DNA of 64,000 bases from Rhizobium binae (GTDB lineage Bacteria; Pseudomonadota; Alphaproteobacteria; Rhizobiales; Rhizobiaceae): the NCBI RefSeq assembly GCF_017357225.1, contig NZ_CP071604.1:3875501-3939500 (forward strand), in the 5' to 3' direction. Each line of letters begins with the position of its first letter. Position 1 is the stretch's first letter. Positions 60,290 to 64,000 of the stretch are shown one piece after another. Both the position numbers and the translations under genes were made by a program. The notes beneath the pieces were generated by a model. The model was not told the DNA's origin, ran no database searches, and saw only the letters and a program-made list of their open reading frames with translations.

Positions 60290-60802
60290 TTAGTCTTCGT
60301 CGGGCTCTTCTAAGACAAGCGCTTCTGCCTGCAGATTGGCGTCGATCGCCTTCAGCAGGCGAACGAGATTGCGGATTTCCTTATCTGAGAATTCTTGAGT
60401 CGCCAGCCTGTCGCAGGCCGAGGCCGCCATCTCGATCGCCCGCACGCTGTCGCGGCCAAGCGCAGTGAGATAGACCTTGGTCAAGCGCGCATCCTCGGCG
60501 TCGGGCCTGCGCTCGAGGAAGCCCTGCGCTTCCATGCGTCCGATCGTCCGCGTCATCGTCGGCGCCTTGACGCCGAGCTTTTGGGCAAGACCGCCGGCCG
60601 TCATGCCGTCGCTCTCGGCAAGCGAAAGAATGACGCCGTCCTGGCCGGCATAGAGGCCGCTCTCGAAAAGGTTGCGCGATAGCACCGTCCGCATGGAACG
60701 AGCCGCCTGGGTCAGCGCCGGCGAGAGATCGACGAGCGTATACTCCGTCTGGTCCTTCTTCTTGGACTTGCTCTTCTTGCCGTCCTTATGCTTCTTTCCC
60801 AT
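60290..60802 (-). CDS. MarR-family transcriptional regulator
   Basis: A 170-residue regulator with a lysine-rich N-terminal extension (GKKHKDGKKSKSKKK) and a winged-helix domain with the recognition region TAGGLAQKLGVKAPTMTRTI and wing RRPDAEDARLTKVYLT. ATG 60802 is used because AAAGG precedes it; the ATG at 60808 would add two residues. It is divergent from the creatininase gene, with 85 bp between starts, and so probably regulates that gene. The tail is acidic. Confidence 0.88.
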   Translation of the reverse strand: MGKKHKDGKKSKSKKKDQTEYTLVDLSPALTQAARSMRTVLSRNLFESGLYAGQDGVILSLAESDGMTAGGLAQKLGVKAPTMTRTIGRMEAQGFLERRPDAEDARLTKVYLTALGRDSVRAIEMAASACDRLATQEFSDKEIRNLVRLLKAIDANLQAEALVLEEPDED

Positions 60803-60887
60803 AGCCATCCCTTTGATCTTTAAGCCCCGACGCCGCTGCGATATGACATTGCCCATGATCTCGTCATAAACAAGAGGCAACGACCGG

Positions 60888-61664
60888 ATGATGACGCCTT
60901 CACCCCGCTTCGAGGAGAGAGCCCCCGGCCGGAGCAGCCCGATCGCCATACTGCCGCTTGGTGCACATGAGCAGCATGGCCCTCACCTGCCTTTCGAAAC
61001 CGACACGCTGATTGCCGAAGGTATTGCCGGACGGTTGAAGATGGCGTTGCCCGCCGACCTGCCGGTCACCTTCCTGCCCGCCGAGACGGTCGGCTACTCC
61101 GTAGAGCACATGGATGTTGAAGGAACGAAGACGCTCACCTTCGACGGGGCGGTCAACCGCTGGCTCGGCATCGCTGAAGGTCTGGCGAAGAAGGGAATCC
61201 ACAAATTCGTCATGCTGAACGCTCATGGCGGCAATTCGCCCCTGATGACCATCGTCGCGACTGAGGCCAGGGTCCGCTTCGCGATGTTGGCGGTGGCGAC
61301 GAGCTGGACCCGCTTCGGGTTACCCGATGGCGTGATCCTGCCGGAGGAAAAGGCAATTGGCATTCATGGCGGCGATATCGAGACCTCGGTCATGCTGGCG
61401 CTTCATCCGGATAAAGTCGACATGGCGAAGGCGGCGGATTTCCCCTCCCGCCAGAGTGAATTTGCCGGGCGCTTCAAACATCTGCGCGCCTACGGGCCGC
61501 ACGCTTTCGGCTGGAAGATGCCGGATCTAAATCTGCAAGGCGCGGCGGGCAACGCGGCGGCGGCGACGGCTGAAAAGGGCGAAGCGCTGCTTGCCCATGC
61601 GGTGAGGGGCCTGGTCGAATTGCTGGAGGATGTCGACGCCTTCGACGTCAGCGAGTTCCGGTGA
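60888..61664 (+). CDS. Creatininase-family amidohydrolase
   Basis: A 258-residue metal hydrolase of the creatininase fold. Likely metal ligands are E28 and H30 (GAHEQHG), D39, H113 (LNAHGGNS) and E165 (HGGDIETS), all present. Family members open amide bonds of creatinine or related rings, or process mycofactocin and riboflavin-related substrates; the substrate here is not known. It is divergent from the MarR regulator. Confidence 0.87.
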   Translation: MMTPSPRFEERAPGRSSPIAILPLGAHEQHGPHLPFETDTLIAEGIAGRLKMALPADLPVTFLPAETVGYSVEHMDVEGTKTLTFDGAVNRWLGIAEGLAKKGIHKFVMLNAHGGNSPLMTIVATEARVRFAMLAVATSWTRFGLPDGVILPEEKAIGIHGGDIETSVMLALHPDKVDMAKAADFPSRQSEFAGRFKHLRAYGPHAFGWKMPDLNLQGAAGNAAAATAEKGEALLAHAVRGLVELLEDVDAFDVSEFR

Positions 61665-61697
61665 CGACGACGGATCGCACCGGCAGATGACGTGATC

Positions 61698-61711
61698 TTA
61701 TAACATTATAA
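61698..61711. promoter_or_regulatory. Zur-like box upstream of the CobW GTPase
   Basis: TTATAACATTATAA, about 100 bp upstream of the CobW-type start, resembles the alphaproteobacterial Zur operator type (TTATAxxATTATAA-like inverted repeat). It suggests zinc repression of the downstream gene, which is typical for the COG0523 zinc-chaperone subgroup. It is inference from pattern only. Confidence 0.45.
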
Positions 61712-61811
61712 AACCCTTTGAACTGCCGCGCCCATGCCATTATATGAGACCAACCGTTTGAAGCCGCCGATGTGAAGCCGCTCGGCCGCACGCCTAATCC
61801 TAGAGGTTCTC

Positions 61812-62885
61812 ATGACCGACGCGACAGCCACCCAGAAGCCCATTCCCGTCACCGTGCTCACCGGTTATCTCGGCGCCGGCAAGACGACGTTGCTCAACCG
61901 TATCCTGTCGGAAAATCACGGCAAGAAATATGCGGTCATCGTCAACGAGTTCGGCGAAATCGGCATCGACAACGACCTGATCGTCGAGTCGGACGAAGAA
62001 ATCTACGAAATGAACAATGGCTGCGTCTGTTGCACGGTGCGTGGCGACCTGATCCGCGTCGTCGAAGGCCTGATGCGCCGGCCCGGCCGCTTCGATGGCA
62101 TCATCGTCGAAACGACCGGCCTTGCCGATCCGGTGCCGGTTGCCCAGACCTTCTTCATGGATGACGACGTGCGCGCCAAGACCGAGCTCGACGCCGTTGT
62201 CGCTCTCGTCGACGCCAAGCACCTGCCGCTGCGCCTGAAGGACAGCCGCGAGGCCGAGGATCAGATCGCCTTCGCCGACGTCATCGTCATTAACAAGAGC
62301 GACCTGGTGACCGCGGAAGAACTTGATGTGATCGAAGACATCGTCCGCGCCATCAACCCGGCCGCCCGTGTCTACAAGACCAGCCGTTCCGGCGTCGACC
62401 TCGCCCGCGTGCTCGATCAGGGCGCCTTCAACCTGGAGCGCGCGCTCGAAAACGATCCGCATTTCCTGGAACACGGCCATGACGACCACGTCTGCGGCCC
62501 GGATTGCGAGCATGATCACGACCACCACCATCACGACCATGATCACGACCATCACCATCATGGTGCGATGTCGGCGATCCATGATGTGACGGTGCAGTCG
62601 GTGTCGCTGCGCGGCGGCGAGATGAAGCCCGAACGCTTCTTTCCGTGGATTCAGAAAGTCACCCAGGTGCAGGGCCCTAACATTCTTCGCCTCAAGGGCA
62701 TCATCGCCTTCAAGGACGATCCGGAGCGTTATGTCGTCCAGGGCGTGCACATGATCATCGAGGGCGATCACCAGCGTCCGTGGAAGGATGGCGAGAAGCA
62801 TGAAAGCCGTCTCGTCTTCATCGGCCGCGATCTCGACCGAGAAAAACTCGAGGCTTCGTTCAAAGCCTGCGAGGCCGCCGCCTGA
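61812..62885 (+). CDS. CobW-family GTPase, zinc chaperone type, with His-rich loop
   Basis: A 357-residue G3E GTPase. The Walker A motif is GYLGAGKTT (18-26), the metal-binding CxCC is at 71-74, and the GTP-specificity NKSD lies near residue 160. A long histidine/aspartate-rich loop (about residues 221-250) separates the GTPase and CobW C-terminal domains. These features match the zinc-regulated COG0523 subgroup, which hands zinc to client proteins under scarcity. The Zur-like box upstream agrees. It overlaps the WD40 gene by one base (TGATG). Confidence 0.9.
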   Translation: MTDATATQKPIPVTVLTGYLGAGKTTLLNRILSENHGKKYAVIVNEFGEIGIDNDLIVESDEEIYEMNNGCVCCTVRGDLIRVVEGLMRRPGRFDGIIVETTGLADPVPVAQTFFMDDDVRAKTELDAVVALVDAKHLPLRLKDSREAEDQIAFADVIVINKSDLVTAEELDVIEDIVRAINPAARVYKTSRSGVDLARVLDQGAFNLERALENDPHFLEHGHDDHVCGPDCEHDHDHHHHDHDHDHHHHGAMSAIHDVTVQSVSLRGGEMKPERFFPWIQKVTQVQGPNILRLKGIIAFKDDPERYVVQGVHMIIEGDHQRPWKDGEKHESRLVFIGRDLDREKLEASFKACEAAA

Positions 62886-63874
62886 TGCCGACTGTTGCAC
62901 CGCTTGATCTCGACGGCCACGTTCTGGCCGTCGAATTTTTAGGTGACATCCCCTTCTTCGCAAACGCAAACGGCACGTTTCACCGGCTGGACGGCGGCGA
63001 GAGGGTTTGCGAAGCCCATCAGGGCATGCTCACCGCGATCCGCGATCCCTATAGCGAAAGCCTGATCTCCGGCGGCGAGGACGGCAAGGTCCTGCGCATC
63101 GCCGCCGACGGCAGCCTCAGCGAACTCGCGACCGCACCGCGCAAATGGATTTCGCAGGTCGCGGCCGGCCCGCAAGGCGCGGTCGCCTATTCTTACGGCA
63201 AGAGTTCGCTCGTCCGCCTTGCCGACGGCACGACCAAGGAATTCCCGGAGGAGCGCACCGTCGAAGGCATCGCCTTCGCGCCGAAGGGGCTGCGCATCGC
63301 CGCTGCCCGTTATAACGGCGTGTCGCTCCACTGGGTCGGCACGAGCGCCAAACCGGTCGATCTCGAATGGAAGGGCGCCCATACCGGTGTCACCTTCTCG
63401 CCGGATGGCAATTTCCTCGTCACCTCGATGCAGGAAAATGCCCTGCACGGCTGGAAGCTCGACAGCAAGCCTGGCGCCGAGGCCCGGCACATGCGCATGA
63501 CCGGCTATCCCGCCAAGGTGAAATCGCTTTCCTGGTCGGTCAAAGGCAAATGGCTCGCCTCGTCAGGCGCACCCGCCGCCATCGTCTGGCCCTTCCAGGG
63601 CAAGGACGGGCCGATGGGTAAGGCACCGCTCGAACTCGGCACCCGCGCCAATATCATGGCGACCTCGGTGAAATTCCATCCGCTGGAGGACATCCTTGCC
63701 ATCGGCTTCATCGACGGCATGATTCTGGCCGTGCGCATCGCCGACAGCAAGGAAGCGTTGCTGCGGCGCCCCGGCAAGGGCGCGATCACGGCGATGAGTT
63801 GGAGCGCAAACGGCAAGTTGCTCGCCTTCGCCTCCGAAGCCGGCGATTGCGGCGTCATCGACATTTCGGCTTGA
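62885..63874 (+). CDS. WD40-repeat protein
   Basis: A 329-residue beta-propeller protein with several WD40-type units (for example GVTFSPDGNFLVTSMQENAL, and MSWSANGKLLAFASEAGDC). No signal peptide, so it should be cytoplasmic. It is translationally coupled to the CobW-type GTPase, and such pairs recur in rhizobia, so it could be a partner or client scaffold in zinc handling. The exact role is unknown. Confidence 0.85.
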   Translation: MPTVAPLDLDGHVLAVEFLGDIPFFANANGTFHRLDGGERVCEAHQGMLTAIRDPYSESLISGGEDGKVLRIAADGSLSELATAPRKWISQVAAGPQGAVAYSYGKSSLVRLADGTTKEFPEERTVEGIAFAPKGLRIAAARYNGVSLHWVGTSAKPVDLEWKGAHTGVTFSPDGNFLVTSMQENALHGWKLDSKPGAEARHMRMTGYPAKVKSLSWSVKGKWLASSGAPAAIVWPFQGKDGPMGKAPLELGTRANIMATSVKFHPLEDILAIGFIDGMILAVRIADSKEALLRRPGKGAITAMSWSANGKLLAFASEAGDCGVIDISA

Positions 63875-63890
63875 GGCCGTGTTGCCGGCG

Positions 63891-64000
63891 ATGGATGGCG
63901 CTCTGGAACCAGAGATCGTGACGCTCGGCGCCGAACACATGCAGGTGGCGGCAGGGATCCGGCGCGTGGCGCTGTGGCAGCGCCTGCCCTGGCTGCCGGA
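63891..64000 (+). CDS. Probable GNAT acetyltransferase, 5' end only
   Basis: The window ends inside this gene. The visible part reads ALEPEIVTLGAEHMQVAAGI followed by RRVALWQRLPWLP, a pattern seen at the start of GNAT acetyltransferases (the PWLP motif). It begins 16 bp after the WD40 gene and in the same direction. A GTG at 63879 is an alternative start. No ribosome binding site is clear. Confidence 0.45.
   Translation, partial: MDGALEPEIVTLGAEHMQVAAGIRRVALWQRLPWLP

Noticed and set aside
62473..62562. CAT/GAC-rich repeat that looked like a microsatellite
   Set aside because: It is the His/Asp-rich loop of the CobW-type GTPase, in frame and typical of the family.

Overview
The window reads as a piece of chromosome from a Rhizobium-type alphaproteobacterium (R. 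etli / R. leguminosarum group or a close relative). This is inferred from gene content and protein character: high-GC coding, a glgPBCA-pgm-glgX operon, a soxBDAG operon, split pntA genes, an aa3-oxidase subunit IV, several class III nucleotide cyclases, an HWE histidine kinase and rhizobial-type intergenic palindromes. There is no phage, plasmid or IS signature, no CRISPR array and no RNA gene that I can see. It looks like ordinary core/near-core chromosome, densely packed, with convincing genes on both strands.

Layout. 1-2500: small hypothetical genes around a DUF475/TerC-like membrane protein. 2.6-11.4 kb: a tripartite tricarboxylate transporter (tctCBA, leftward), a periplasmic binding protein, a TPR-containing adenylate cyclase, and the tctDE two-component system (rightward). 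11.5-18.2 kb: a three-gene operon joining a transglutaminase-DUF2126 protein, a fused circularly permuted ATP-grasp/alpha-E protein and a second transglutaminase. This is a predicted but uncharacterised peptide- or amide-forming system and the best candidate here for poorly described biochemistry. 18.3-19.5 kb: a TadG-like von Willebrand protein. 19.8-30.7 kb: the glycogen operon. 30.7-37 kb: a MaoC-type hydratase, a VOC protein and sarcosine oxidase soxBDAG. 37.2-42.3 kb: a signalling cluster of a FecR protein, a CHASE2 cyclase and a cyclase with a c-type haem motif. 42.4-46.4 kb: rpsU, a TPR lipoprotein, an HWE kinase and a DUF992 protein. 46.4-49.8 kb: proton-translocating transhydrogenase and a cytochrome oxidase subunit. 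50.1-53.3 kb: a LuxI/FeeM-like acyl synthase and an EAL protein with a degenerate GGDEF. 53.7-57 kb: a TRAP transporter. 57.2-64 kb: a glutamine amidotransferase, a hydroxyacid dehydrogenase with a LacI regulator, a MarR regulator divergent from a creatininase-family enzyme, a CobW GTPase behind a Zur-like box, a WD40 protein and the start of a probable GNAT acetyltransferase.

Two places look damaged. At 24377-24384 the 3' end of glgB runs directly into the 5' part of glgC across a GCAATGGC octamer. Both GlgB's C-terminus and GlgC's native N-terminus are missing, which looks like a short deletion. In the VOC gene, a one-base loss near 31299-31303 appears to have replaced the normal C-terminus and pushed the frame into the convergent MaoC gene. 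Both are either real mutations of this strain or sequence errors, and raw reads would tell which.

How the genes work together: the glycogen genes cover synthesis (pgm, glgC, glgA, glgB) and breakdown (glgP, glgX) in one transcription unit. The sox genes demethylate sarcosine. The tct, TRAP and transhydrogenase genes concern organic acid uptake and NADPH supply. Three class III cyclases, an HWE kinase, TctDE, an EAL protein and a possible acyl-signal synthase make the window unusually rich in signalling.
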